From Methanothrix harundinacea (GTDB lineage Archaea > Halobacteriota > Methanosarcinia > Methanotrichales > Methanotrichaceae), in the NCBI GenBank assembly GCA_002506535.1, contig DAXT01000006.1, positions 62,001 through 126,000 on the forward strand: DNA of 64,000 nt. Reading direction: 5' to 3'. Both the position numbers and the translations under genes were made by a program. This document shows positions 1 to 7,688 of this stretch, piece after piece (position 1 is the stretch's first letter; each line of letters starts with the position of its first letter). The notes beneath the pieces are model-generated. The model did not search any database and was not told where the DNA came from. It saw nothing but the letters and a program-made list of their open reading frames with translations.

Positions 1-40
1 GGTGAAGGAGGAGCAAGATAAAAACCAGAATGATCCTCAT
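1..40 (-). CDS. 5' end of a secreted protein gene (partial)
   Basis: On the minus strand an ATG at 40 opens a frame that runs off the left edge: MRIILVFILLLLH, the start of a signal peptide. It is preceded by a G-rich stretch (five Gs, about 57-53) like the one in front of the secreted gene at 1470. It is probably the third member of the small secreted-protein run on this strand. Only 13 codons are visible, so the product cannot be named. Confidence 0.5.
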   Translation of the reverse strand, partial: MRIILVFILLLLH

Positions 41-70
41 AACATGAAACCCCCGTTCGTTTAGAAGTTT

Positions 71-99
71 AAAAAGTCTGGGAGGGGTGATCCCCCTCC
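71..99 (-). terminator. Hairpin plus T-run terminator
   Basis: On the minus strand, shortly after the stop of the secreted gene ending at 119, a GC-rich hairpin (GGAGGGG / CCCCCTCC arms around a TGAT/ATCA loop, 81-99) is followed within a few bases by five Ts (75-71). This looks like a terminator that isolates the next small secreted gene from the pair before it. Confidence 0.5.
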
Positions 100-118
100 A
101 TCTATCTCAGAGCCGCCC

Positions 119-760
119 CTAGCTCATGGCGTTTCCGCCCGATATCCCCATCCCGACGCTACCTATGCTGACCGTCCCCGATCCCTCCCTGGGCGCGGAC
201 TGGGCTGTCGGATAAAAGCGGCTGCCGTTGATGTTTCCTGCCCAGAAGCCCCCGTCGGAGGTGTAGGCGGTGTAAGTGCCGAAGATGCCGTTTCCGCTCA
301 CCGTCGTCCGGAGCCGGTACATGCTGTTTCCTCCGACGGTTACGAGGCGGAGGGATAGGCTCGTCCCTTCGGTCGACCCTGCGGCCGTCACCTCCTGGGT
401 GTTGATCCCCGTGGTCATGATCCCCCGTCCGAAGACCTCGTTTCCGTACTGGTAGAGGGTGAGGTCGAGGGTCCTCTGACCGGCGGTGTCAACGAGGCTG
501 AGAGTCCACCTTCCTGCGACGATCGACCAGGGAGAGCCCGGGGTCGCCAGCGGCGAAGCGGCGCTGCCGTTGGCGGCGCCGGGGCTCATCCCGGTGGCGG
601 GATCGATGTAAAAGAGGGACTCTCCTTTGAAAGCCTCTCCTACGTCAGACTTGATCTGACTTCCGGAGAGGTCGTCGAGGTTGAGATCTTCAGACGCTGC
701 GGTAGAGGCGGCTGCTGCCAATAAGATCAGCGGCACCATCCATGCCTTTTTTAATTTCAT
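119..760 (-). CDS. Small secreted protein, paralogue of the next gene
   Basis: A protein of 213 residues with a signal peptide (MKLKKAWMVPLILLAAAAST, cleavage expected near the Ala/Ser run). The ATG at 760 is chosen because GGAGGT precedes it; the frame extends twelve codons further upstream without a better start. The mature part shares a pattern with the neighbour at 793-1470: an FxGRW-like motif (here VAGRWTLSLVD), an LDLxLYQxG strand, VFGRG, and a C-terminal YTAYxSDGxxWxGNxxGSR motif. The beta-rich pattern suggests a small beta-barrel, but no known family was recognised. It lies 32 bases behind its paralogue and is probably cotranscribed with it. Function unknown. Confidence 0.75.
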   Translation of the reverse strand: MKLKKAWMVPLILLAAAASTAASEDLNLDDLSGSQIKSDVGEAFKGESLFYIDPATGMSPGAANGSAASPLATPGSPWSIVAGRWTLSLVDTAGQRTLDLTLYQYGNEVFGRGIMTTGINTQEVTAAGSTEGTSLSLRLVTVGGNSMYRLRTTVSGNGIFGTYTAYTSDGGFWAGNINGSRFYPTAQSAPREGSGTVSIGSVGMGISGGNAMS

Positions 761-792
761 AAACCTTAAACCTCCATTTATCTCCATCACCG

Positions 793-1470
793 TCAATCGA
801 TCCGTGATCCGGTGACGTTTCCTGACCAGGCGGACCCGTCGGACCCGTAAGCGGTATAGCCGCCGGCGACAAGGTCACCGGTCAGGGCCAGGTCGAACCT
901 GTAGAGGGCGACGGAGTCGAGGGATACGACGTCGAGTTTCATAGATCCGCCGACGACGGTCCCGCTGGCTGCAGCTTCGCTGGCGGAGCTCTTGGCGGAA
1001 GGAGGCTGGTTCAACCAGTCGATCATCGATTCGATCCCCCGGTCCCCTGACGATCCGGAGCCGGCCGATCCGTCAGACGTTCCCAGGACCCCTCTGCCGA
1101 AGACTAGGTCTCCCCTCTGATACAGGACGAGGTCCAGGGACCTTGCTGTATCCTCCACCATCTCAAAGGACCATCTCCCCGAGAAGTCGGAGGGTTGCCG
1201 GGTCGCTCCCGCCGCCGGAGAGGATCCTGCGGACCCGATGGCGTATACCTCTCTTTCGGACGGGACCGTCGGAAGGGTGGCGATGCCGCCGTCGGTGGAG
1301 TTGACGATCTTGTTCTGGTCGGAGCTTGCGACCTTCGACAGGTACTCGCCTGTATGGTGTATGTCTGAGATCGCCGGAACCCCCACGAGCCAGTCGTCTG
1401 CGGCCTGGCCGGAGAATGCGACGGATATCAGGACGGCCATATATAACAGAGCTAATTTAACGTTTGTCAT
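793..1470 (-). CDS. Small secreted protein, paralogue of the preceding gene
   Basis: A 225-residue exported protein with an N-terminal signal peptide (MTNVKLALLYMAVLISVAFS). After a low-complexity stretch rich in Ser, Gly and Ala, the C-terminal half repeats the pattern of the protein at 119-760: FSGRWSFEMVEDT, LDLVLYQRGDLVFGRG, and YTAYGSDGSAWSGNVTGSR. It differs by an insert around residues 125-155. Its start has a G-rich ribosome-binding stretch just upstream and a TATA box of its own at about 1510, so it leads a transcript separate from the radical SAM gene. No function can be assigned. Confidence 0.75.
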   Translation of the reverse strand: MTNVKLALLYMAVLISVAFSGQAADDWLVGVPAISDIHHTGEYLSKVASSDQNKIVNSTDGGIATLPTVPSEREVYAIGSAGSSPAAGATRQPSDFSGRWSFEMVEDTARSLDLVLYQRGDLVFGRGVLGTSDGSAGSGSSGDRGIESMIDWLNQPPSAKSSASEAAASGTVVGGSMKLDVVSLDSVALYRFDLALTGDLVAGGYTAYGSDGSAWSGNVTGSRID

Positions 1471-1506
1471 AGACGTTTAACCCCCATTTCCGGGAGAAGA
1501 CCTTCC

Positions 1507-1519
1507 GGGTATAAAATCG
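1507..1519 (-). promoter_or_regulatory. TATA box of the secreted-protein pair
   Basis: Reading the minus strand, ACGATTTTATACCC gives an A-rich BRE-like stretch followed by a TATA box about 40 bases before the ATG at 1470. Transcription would start near 1488, leaving a short leader that contains the G-rich ribosome-binding stretch. Confidence 0.5.
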
Positions 1520-1551
1520 TTTTGTTCTCGAAAAACCGGGAACGTATGAGG

Positions 1552-2703
1552 TTATTCTCCGGTCTCGAATATGAACGAGTGGGCCCGCCTGAACTCCTCG
1601 TCCTTCATCATGCAGCCTTGGGGCTTTCCCCGAAACCACCGGTCCCGGCCCATCTTCCTCCAGATCTCAGCGAGGCTCATCTCCCGGACGTTCCCGAAGG
1701 GGGTCGGCATATAGGCGCAAGGTAGGACGTCCCCGGAGGCGTCGACGTGGAGCCACCTCCTCCCGGCGAAGCAGCCGAACATCTCGGGGGAGAGGAGGCG
1801 GGGGAGGGCGGTTACCCTCGGCCCATCTGCCATCCGGTTCTTCTCCTGGTGGAACCTGCTGAGGCGGTCTATGTCGCTTTTCGTCAGAACCTCGTCGGCG
1901 TGGTCCGACCACCTCCCCACGGCGACGATCTCGTAGAGGGAGAGCTCGTGGGCCCCCAGCTCCGCTGCCATGCTGTAGGCGTCCTCCAGGTCGTCGATGT
2001 TCATGGGGGATGTGACCATGAAGAGGTCCACCAGGAGCCCTCCCGCCAGGGCGTTTCTTATCCCGGAGATGGCGTCGGAGAAGGCCCCGCTCCTTCCGCG
2101 AAACCGGTCGTGTTCCGCAGGGTGAGGGCTATCGATGCTGACCCTGACGGCGTAGAGGCCGGCGCTCTTCAGGGACCTCGCCCTCTCCTCGGTGAGGCCG
2201 AAGCCGCTGGTGAAGGATGCACAGATCGCCCGGTCGTCGACCGCTGCCACCAGGTCCGGAAGGTCGCGCCTGGTCATCGGCTCTCCGCCGTCGAAGGTGA
2301 TCATGTAGGACCCCAGGTCCAGGGCCTCTCCGATCACCCTCTTCACCACCCCGGAGCTGAGGACCTCCCCGGTCCTGGACGGGGCGCTGCAGTGGAGGCA
2401 GTCGTTGGGACAGGCCCTGATGACGGCGATGGAGACCTGGTCGGGGACCCTCCTCCTCATCAGGGCCGCCACCTGGGAGGAGATCATCCGGTCGAAGGCG
2501 GGGCTCGGTGCCGGGGGTATCCAGGTGGAGAAGATTATCCTCTCCTCCTCTGAGCTTATAGGCTTCTCGCCGTCGAAGGTCTCGTTGATCTTTTTCATGA
2601 CGGGACCCGCGACCATGGAGAGGGGCCCCTTCGCCCGGAAGACGATCTTGCCGCCTTCTGTCTCGGCCTCGATCTTCAGCAGCGGTCTTTCAGCGACTTG
2701 CAT
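1552..2703 (-). CDS. Radical SAM protein with SPASM/twitch-like C-terminus
   Basis: About 383 residues. The radical SAM cluster motif CPNDCLHC (Cys 98, 102, 105 from the chosen start) would bind the [4Fe-4S] cluster that cleaves S-adenosylmethionine; the GGEP motif follows in TFDGGEPMTRRD. The C-terminal part has the SPASM/twitch pattern: a Cys before GRRWLHVDASGDVLPC, then GNVREMSLAEIW and a further Cys near the end. Such proteins modify peptides, proteins or small molecules; the substrate here is unknown. The ATG at 2703 is preferred over the GTG at 2715 because GGGGAG lies just before it. The start overlaps the polyprenyl synthase gene by 28 bases, so the two are cotranscribed. Two small secreted paralogues follow 81 bases downstream but have their own promoter. 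Confidence 0.85.
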   Translation of the reverse strand: MQVAERPLLKIEAETEGGKIVFRAKGPLSMVAGPVMKKINETFDGEKPISSEEERIIFSTWIPPAPSPAFDRMISSQVAALMRRRVPDQVSIAVIRACPNDCLHCSAPSRTGEVLSSGVVKRVIGEALDLGSYMITFDGGEPMTRRDLPDLVAAVDDRAICASFTSGFGLTEERARSLKSAGLYAVRVSIDSPHPAEHDRFRGRSGAFSDAISGIRNALAGGLLVDLFMVTSPMNIDDLEDAYSMAAELGAHELSLYEIVAVGRWSDHADEVLTKSDIDRLSRFHQEKNRMADGPRVTALPRLLSPEMFGCFAGRRWLHVDASGDVLPCAYMPTPFGNVREMSLAEIWRKMGRDRWFRGKPQGCMMKDEEFRRAHSFIFETGE

Positions 2704-3533
2704 TCTTCTCCCCACATGTCGATGATGCTCACAAGCCTCGCCTTGATCTCTTCATCGCCCCCGGCCCCGGCGAGGGCCTCCTTGGCGGCCCGGCAGTGGT
2801 CCCGGATCGCCCCGGCGCAGAGGGCGACGGTCTTCTGCGTCGAGTGATCCCTCCCGTATATAACGGGGAGGGTGACGGAGCTCCTCTTCGACGATTTGCC
2901 CTTCTCCATACCCAAAAATTCGTTGAGGTCGTCGGCGACCTGGTATGCGAGCCCCAGGTGGACGCCGTACCTCTCGAAGAGGGCGACGTCCTCAGCTGAG
3001 GCGCCCGCGATGATGCACCCCATCTTGGAGGAGGCAGAGATGAGGGAGGCGGTCTTCTTGGAGATGCAGAGGTAGTAGTCTTCGGGCTGCTTCCCCCTCT
3101 CGAGGTCGAGCATCTCCCCTTCGGACATATCCATGCAGGCGGCGGAGAAGGCCTCGATCACCTCCCGGCTGTAGCCGGAGATGAGGCCGATGGACCTGGA
3201 TATCAGGTAGTCGCCGCAGAGGAGGGCCGCCTCCATTCCGTACTTCTGAAAAGCGGATGCCGCGCCCCGCCTTTCCGTCCCGCCGTCGAGGATGTCGTCG
3301 TGGACGAGGGAGGCGGCGTGGACGAGCTCCATGGCGAGGGATGCGTTGACCGATTCGGCGGGATCGCCGCCGAAGGCCTCCGAGGAGAGGACGAGGATCA
3401 GGGGCCTGACCCTCTTGCCGGGGGAGGTGAGGACGTACCTGATAACCTCCCCCAGCTCCGAGGCGGGGAGCCTCTCCGTCAGCCTCAAGAGCTCCCCGTT
3501 GATCAGATGATACTCGTCCCAGGCCTCGAACAT
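2676..3533 (-). CDS. Short-chain polyprenyl diphosphate synthase
   Basis: A 285-residue trans-isoprenyl diphosphate synthase. It has the first Asp-rich motif DDILD (79-83, in SLVHDDILDGGTERRG), the GKRVRP substrate-binding motif (39-44) and a second Asp-rich region YQVADDLNE (about 198-205). The enzyme condenses isopentenyl diphosphate with allylic diphosphates; in archaea this makes the chains of ether lipids, or quinone-like side chains. It is shorter than typical GGPP synthases (about 320) and the second motif is not a perfect DDxxD, so chain length and product are uncertain. A TATA-like stretch lies about 29 bases before the ATG at 3533, which suggests a leaderless message. It overlaps the radical SAM gene downstream. 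Confidence 0.85.
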   Translation of the reverse strand: MFEAWDEYHLINGELLRLTERLPASELGEVIRYVLTSPGKRVRPLILVLSSEAFGGDPAESVNASLAMELVHAASLVHDDILDGGTERRGAASAFQKYGMEAALLCGDYLISRSIGLISGYSREVIEAFSAACMDMSEGEMLDLERGKQPEDYYLCISKKTASLISASSKMGCIIAGASAEDVALFERYGVHLGLAYQVADDLNEFLGMEKGKSSKRSSVTLPVIYGRDHSTQKTVALCAGAIRDHCRAAKEALAGAGGDEEIKARLVSIIDMWGEECKSLKDRC

Positions 3534-3821
3534 CTCGGTGGAGGTTTGCCGGGTCCATATTTAGTTGTTGCGAAACCGAACCGACGGTTGCTTCTTTTCG
3601 AGGGGGATGCCGCCGGAGCCCCTGGATATGTCTCCCAGGTTTTATCTATACACTCCGCGACCCCATCTCAACGGATGTCCAGAGAGATAAATGGGTGCTT
3701 CCCCAGGAGATCTTCGGTATAAGAGCCAGTAAGTTCCTGCAGGAATCCCAAAAGATATTATACTTTATCTGCAGAAGTGATACCGTAGTTCATCCCCAAC
3801 AGTTCCACCGAGGATGCTAAT

Positions 3822-5348
3822 ATGAAGACGATTCTGGCTCTATCTTCGGCTCTGCTCATCCTTCTCGGGACGCAGGGCTCGGCAGGGATTCTGAGATGCG
3901 GATTCGACGACGGTGACCAGGGGTGGGTCTCTTCGGGATCTCGCCTCTCATGGCAGCGGTTCGGGGGCGATCCCGGCGGATTCCTCCAGGCAGAAACCTC
4001 CGGCGGCGTCTCGTCGATCACGTCACCGAGATCCTGGTCTGGAGACTGGAGCCGTTATCTCGGAGGCGTCCTTCGCTTCCATGAGAGGCTGATAGCCGCC
4101 GACGGTACGGATCTCGAAGGTGGGGTGGTCATGATCATGACCTCCTCCGGGACGATCCTCACCACCTCTGCTCCCCCTCTCGAGAGGTTCTGGACGGTCC
4201 GCGAGGTCATCTTCAACGCGACGAACTTCGGGGTCTCGGAGGCGGAGTTACGCAGGGCCATGAGGTCGGTGGCGTCGATCTCCATCTCCTACAGGGGGAC
4301 GGGGAAGAGAACTATCGTCGGCATCGACGAGATCGCCGTCGGACCGCCCTCGGGGCTGGACCTGGCCTCCACCTTCGATGAGGGGGACGGCGGATGGAGG
4401 CCGGAGGGGGACGTCTCTTTCACCTGGATGGAGGCGGGCGGAAACGGCGGCGGCTTTCTTCTGGGAAGAGACCTCGGGGACGGCAGCACCTGGCGCTTCT
4501 CATCCCCGAGGTCCTGGTCCGGGGACTGGACCCCCTACATCGGAGGGGTCTTGAGCTTCGATCTGAAGATGATCGACTCGGGGAAGGGCGGACCTTACGG
4601 GTCCGACCTGGTCGTTATCGTAGGGACCGACGGCTCGCGGGTCTCCATCTCCCCGTCGTCTCCTTCCTATACCGAGGAGCCGCCCGGCGGCGCCTGGACC
4701 CGGCGGCAGGTGGACCTCACCCCCGGGGCCTTCGGGACGACGGAGGCGGCCTATAGAAAGGTGATGAGGTCGGTGGACCGGGTCCTGATCAGGGGCGAGT
4801 ACTCCGACAGATCCGATGCCGAGGGGATCGACAACGTCATGGTATCCCCGCCGGTCAATAGCGACCTCGTCTCCACCTTCGATGAGGGGAGCGAGGGCTG
4901 GAGGGCGGGAAGGGACGTCTCCGTCTCCTGGAGAGAGGAGGGAGGAAATCCCGGTGGCTTCCTCCTGGGCGAGGATCAGGGGTCCGGCCAGACGTGGTAC
5001 TTCGTCTCCCCAGCCTCCTGGGCCGGGGACTGGACACCCTACGCGGGAGGGGTTCTGAGCTTCGACCTGGCGGAGATCGATTCGGGCAACGGCAGCCCCA
5101 CCTTCGGGGACGTCGTCCGGATATACGGCCGGGACGGCTCTTACCTCTCATGGTCCGGCGACCCGCCTGCAAGCTCCTGGACCCGGCGGCAGGTCACCCT
5201 CGTCCCGTCGTCCTTCAAGGAGGCGGGGGGTAGCTTCGAGGCGGTTATGAGCGCCGTCTCGGAGGTCTGGATCCGGGGGGAGTACAGCAACATGAGGGAC
5301 GTCGGCGGCCTCGACAACGTCGTCGTCTCCCTGGGGACCGGGGGGTAG
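3822..5348 (+). CDS. Secreted protein with three laminin-B-like domains
   Basis: A 508-residue exported protein. Residues 1-21 are a signal peptide (MKTILALSSALLILLGTQGS). The rest is three tandem copies of a domain of about 160 residues, starting near residues 26, 181 and 351. Each has the pattern FDEGxxGWxxxxDVSxxW, then GGNPGGFLLG, SPRSWSGDWTPYxGGVLSFDL, WTRRQVxL and a closing GIDNVxVS. This matches the laminin B (domain IV) family, a beta-sandwich found in extracellular and carbohydrate-binding proteins. No catalytic motif or membrane anchor was seen, so it is probably a released or cell-surface binding protein. A TATA-like stretch lies around 3754-3768. The next gene is another exported repeat protein on the same strand. 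Confidence 0.75.
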   Translation: MKTILALSSALLILLGTQGSAGILRCGFDDGDQGWVSSGSRLSWQRFGGDPGGFLQAETSGGVSSITSPRSWSGDWSRYLGGVLRFHERLIAADGTDLEGGVVMIMTSSGTILTTSAPPLERFWTVREVIFNATNFGVSEAELRRAMRSVASISISYRGTGKRTIVGIDEIAVGPPSGLDLASTFDEGDGGWRPEGDVSFTWMEAGGNGGGFLLGRDLGDGSTWRFSSPRSWSGDWTPYIGGVLSFDLKMIDSGKGGPYGSDLVVIVGTDGSRVSISPSSPSYTEEPPGGAWTRRQVDLTPGAFGTTEAAYRKVMRSVDRVLIRGEYSDRSDAEGIDNVMVSPPVNSDLVSTFDEGSEGWRAGRDVSVSWREEGGNPGGFLLGEDQGSGQTWYFVSPASWAGDWTPYAGGVLSFDLAEIDSGNGSPTFGDVVRIYGRDGSYLSWSGDPPASSWTRRQVTLVPSSFKEAGGSFEAVMSAVSEVWIRGEYSNMRDVGGLDNVVVSLGTGG

Positions 5349-5462
5349 GCTCCAGGGGGTGGCGAACCCCGGCCCCCTCCGGCGCGGAGGGATCCCGCCG
5401 CCACCCCGCCCTCCGCCCCGCTCCGCAAAGTTTTTGGCAGATCCCGGAGATATACATCCGAT

Positions 5463-7601
5463 ATGACGGGCATTTTCCGACGATCGGCCCCGGGGCTGAT
5501 CTATGCAACTTTTGTTTTTTTGATGCTCGCGACGGCGGGGTACTCTCAGATCGACCCCAACGAGCCGAACAACGAGCTTGGAGACGCCACGTGGATCAGC
5601 ACATGGGTTTCCGCGGCGGGGGCGATAAACCCGGCGGGAGACGTGGACTTCTTCGGCTTTGAGATCGAAACCCCAGGGATTCTGCAGGTGAAATTGAACT
5701 CCCTTCCCGATGAGATGAGGGCGAGGATCGACCTCTACGGCAAGAACTTCAACTTCATCACCAGGAAAGACGCCTCAAACCCCGGCGACCTGGTGACCCT
5801 CACCCTCGATCTGGCAAACCCGGGCCGGTACTACATCGGGATCGTCGACCTGGCGGGCAAGTCCCACGATGCCGGGTACACCTTCGATCTTTTCTTTGAT
5901 CAAGTCGATGACGTAAACGAGCCCAACGGCGAGGCGGGGGACGCCACAGAGATGTCCCCCGCCTCGCCGTTAGGGTTTGACGATCTCGTCGAGGGGGTCA
6001 TCTTCCCGAAGGGGGACGCTGACATCTTCAAGGTCTATGTAATCGGATCCGGGATTCTGGAGGTGAAGGCCGAATCCGTACCGGAGGATAAGTGGAGGGT
6101 TCAGGCCCTGAGGACGAGGATCGACCTCTACGGCAAAAACTTCAACTTCATCACAAGGGTCGATGCATCAAACCCCGGAGACCTGGTGACCCTGAAGCAT
6201 GACATCGTCAATCCTTATAGCTGGTATCCGGTATCTTACTACATCGGGATCACTGACCTGGCGGGAGGCTCCTACAACGTCCCCTACGCCTTCAAAGCGG
6301 GCTTTGAGCCGGTGGTCGACGAGAACGAGCCGAACGGCGAGATCGGGGATGCTACAGCCATCGACCTCGGCGATCAGATAGAGGGATACATCTTTTCCAA
6401 GGGGGACGTAGACTTCTTCAAGTTCGAGGTGCCGAGCCCCGGAATTTTGGAGGTGAAGACGGTATCCGTCCCCGAGGAGATGAGGACGAGGATCGACCTC
6501 TATGCCAAGAGCTTCAACTTCATCACCAGGAAAGACGCCTCAAACCCCGGGGATAAGACGACCCTCAGTTTTGACGTGAAGAACCCGGGGGTATATCATA
6601 TCGGGATCGTCGATCTGGCGGGCGGCTCCCATAAGGTGCCTTACACCTTTGAGACCTCCTTCGAGGGGGTTACAGACGGAAACGAGCCGAACAGCGAGAT
6701 AGGGGACGCCACCGCCATCAGCCCCGGTGAGGCCGTCGGAGGGATAATCTTCCCGGCGGGGGACGTGGACTTCTATAAGATATGGATGGACGGCCCCGGA
6801 ATTCTGGAGGCGAAGCTCGAATCCGTCCCCGATGAGATGAGGGCGAGGATCGACCTCTACGGCAAGAACTTCAACTTCATCACCAGGGCGGACGCATCAA
6901 ACCCCGGCGACCTGGCCACCCTCAAATATGAGGCTCCGGGACCCGGCTGGTACTACATCGGGATCGTCGACCTGGCGGGCAAGTCCCACAAAATCGGCTA
7001 CTCCTTCCGGACCGTCGGCGTCGGCGGGGGCCTTGAGGTGAGCGGTTCCGGTCCGACAAAGAACGGAGCCGCCGGAACGATGGCTGAAGAGGTGAAAGAG
7101 GTTGCGGAGGGCGGAGCCGCCGAAACGAAGGCTGGAGAGGCCAAAGAGGTTCCTGATGGCGCAGCCGGCGGGACGACGGCGGCCTCGTATCGAGAGGCGA
7201 CCCTCACCCATTCGGGTTTTGATTTCTCGTTGGGCGCGACCGGCGAATACCCCACCTATGATGGAGAGATCATAACCTGGCAGCCCAGCGCCGAAGATCA
7301 CCCCGATTATCCCCGGGATAGCGGGTACCTCTGGTGGAGGAACACCCATCTCGACGACCAGAACCGGGTCGGCCAGACCAGGGATATGGGACCGGTCGAT
7401 CTCGCCTCGGTCCGAAGCGTCCCTGCAGAATGGGACAAGTCGCCCCTGGTGCCTCCTCTCCTCGTTGGCCATACCATAGTCGCCAGGTGCTACGACGGCT
7501 ACGTCAAGTTCCAGGTGATATCGGTGGATCCGCTAGTCGAGGAGGTCCTGGTCAGGTACTTCCATTCCCCTGACGCGACCTTCGCCGATGCTGCCATCTG
7601 A
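5463..7601 (+). CDS. Secreted protein with four PPC-like domains
   Basis: A 712-residue exported protein with an N-terminal signal segment (about residues 8-28). Four tandem domains of about 110-130 residues begin near residues 32, 150, 287 and 405. Each starts with NEPNxExGDAT and contains GDVDFFxFE, PGILEVK, RIDLYGKNFNFITR, DASNPGD and YYIGIVDLAG. This is the pattern of bacterial pre-peptidase C-terminal (PPC) domains, small beta-sandwiches normally attached to secreted enzymes. A charged Ala/Gly/Glu linker (about 525-575) leads to a final domain of about 130 residues (from ATLTHSGFDFSLG) that I do not recognise; it is rich in Trp and Tyr. No peptidase domain is present. The repeats are nearly identical in places, indicating recent internal duplication. 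Confidence 0.75.
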   Translation: MTGIFRRSAPGLIYATFVFLMLATAGYSQIDPNEPNNELGDATWISTWVSAAGAINPAGDVDFFGFEIETPGILQVKLNSLPDEMRARIDLYGKNFNFITRKDASNPGDLVTLTLDLANPGRYYIGIVDLAGKSHDAGYTFDLFFDQVDDVNEPNGEAGDATEMSPASPLGFDDLVEGVIFPKGDADIFKVYVIGSGILEVKAESVPEDKWRVQALRTRIDLYGKNFNFITRVDASNPGDLVTLKHDIVNPYSWYPVSYYIGITDLAGGSYNVPYAFKAGFEPVVDENEPNGEIGDATAIDLGDQIEGYIFSKGDVDFFKFEVPSPGILEVKTVSVPEEMRTRIDLYAKSFNFITRKDASNPGDKTTLSFDVKNPGVYHIGIVDLAGGSHKVPYTFETSFEGVTDGNEPNSEIGDATAISPGEAVGGIIFPAGDVDFYKIWMDGPGILEAKLESVPDEMRARIDLYGKNFNFITRADASNPGDLATLKYEAPGPGWYYIGIVDLAGKSHKIGYSFRTVGVGGGLEVSGSGPTKNGAAGTMAEEVKEVAEGGAAETKAGEAKEVPDGAAGGTTAASYREATLTHSGFDFSLGATGEYPTYDGEIITWQPSAEDHPDYPRDSGYLWWRNTHLDDQNRVGQTRDMGPVDLASVRSVPAEWDKSPLVPPLLVGHTIVARCYDGYVKFQVISVDPLVEEVLVRYFHSPDATFADAAI

Positions 7602-7665
7602 GGCGACCCTGGATAGTTGGCAGGGGAGATAGGATGGATAATGGGGCCGATCTGAGGGCGCAGAT

Positions 7666-7679
7666 ATCTCGATCGAGAT
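7666..7679. promoter_or_regulatory. 14-base palindrome before the C45-family gene
   Basis: ATCTCGATCGAGAT is a perfect palindrome ending ten bases before the ATG at 7689. It could be an operator or a small translational hairpin; nothing else in the sequence tells which. Confidence 0.3.
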
Positions 7680-7688
7680 GGGGCGGAT

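Noticed and set aside
1747..2553. 268-codon plus-strand frame over the radical SAM gene
   Set aside because: Antisense shadow; composition follows the third codon positions of the real gene.
2992..3558. 188-codon minus-strand frame overlapping the polyprenyl synthase
   Set aside because: Alternative frame of the synthase gene, Arg/Gly/Pro-rich, without any domain.
5530..7010. Regular repeats considered as a CRISPR array
   Set aside because: The repeats are coding, about 330-400 bases apart and in frame; they are PPC-like protein domains.
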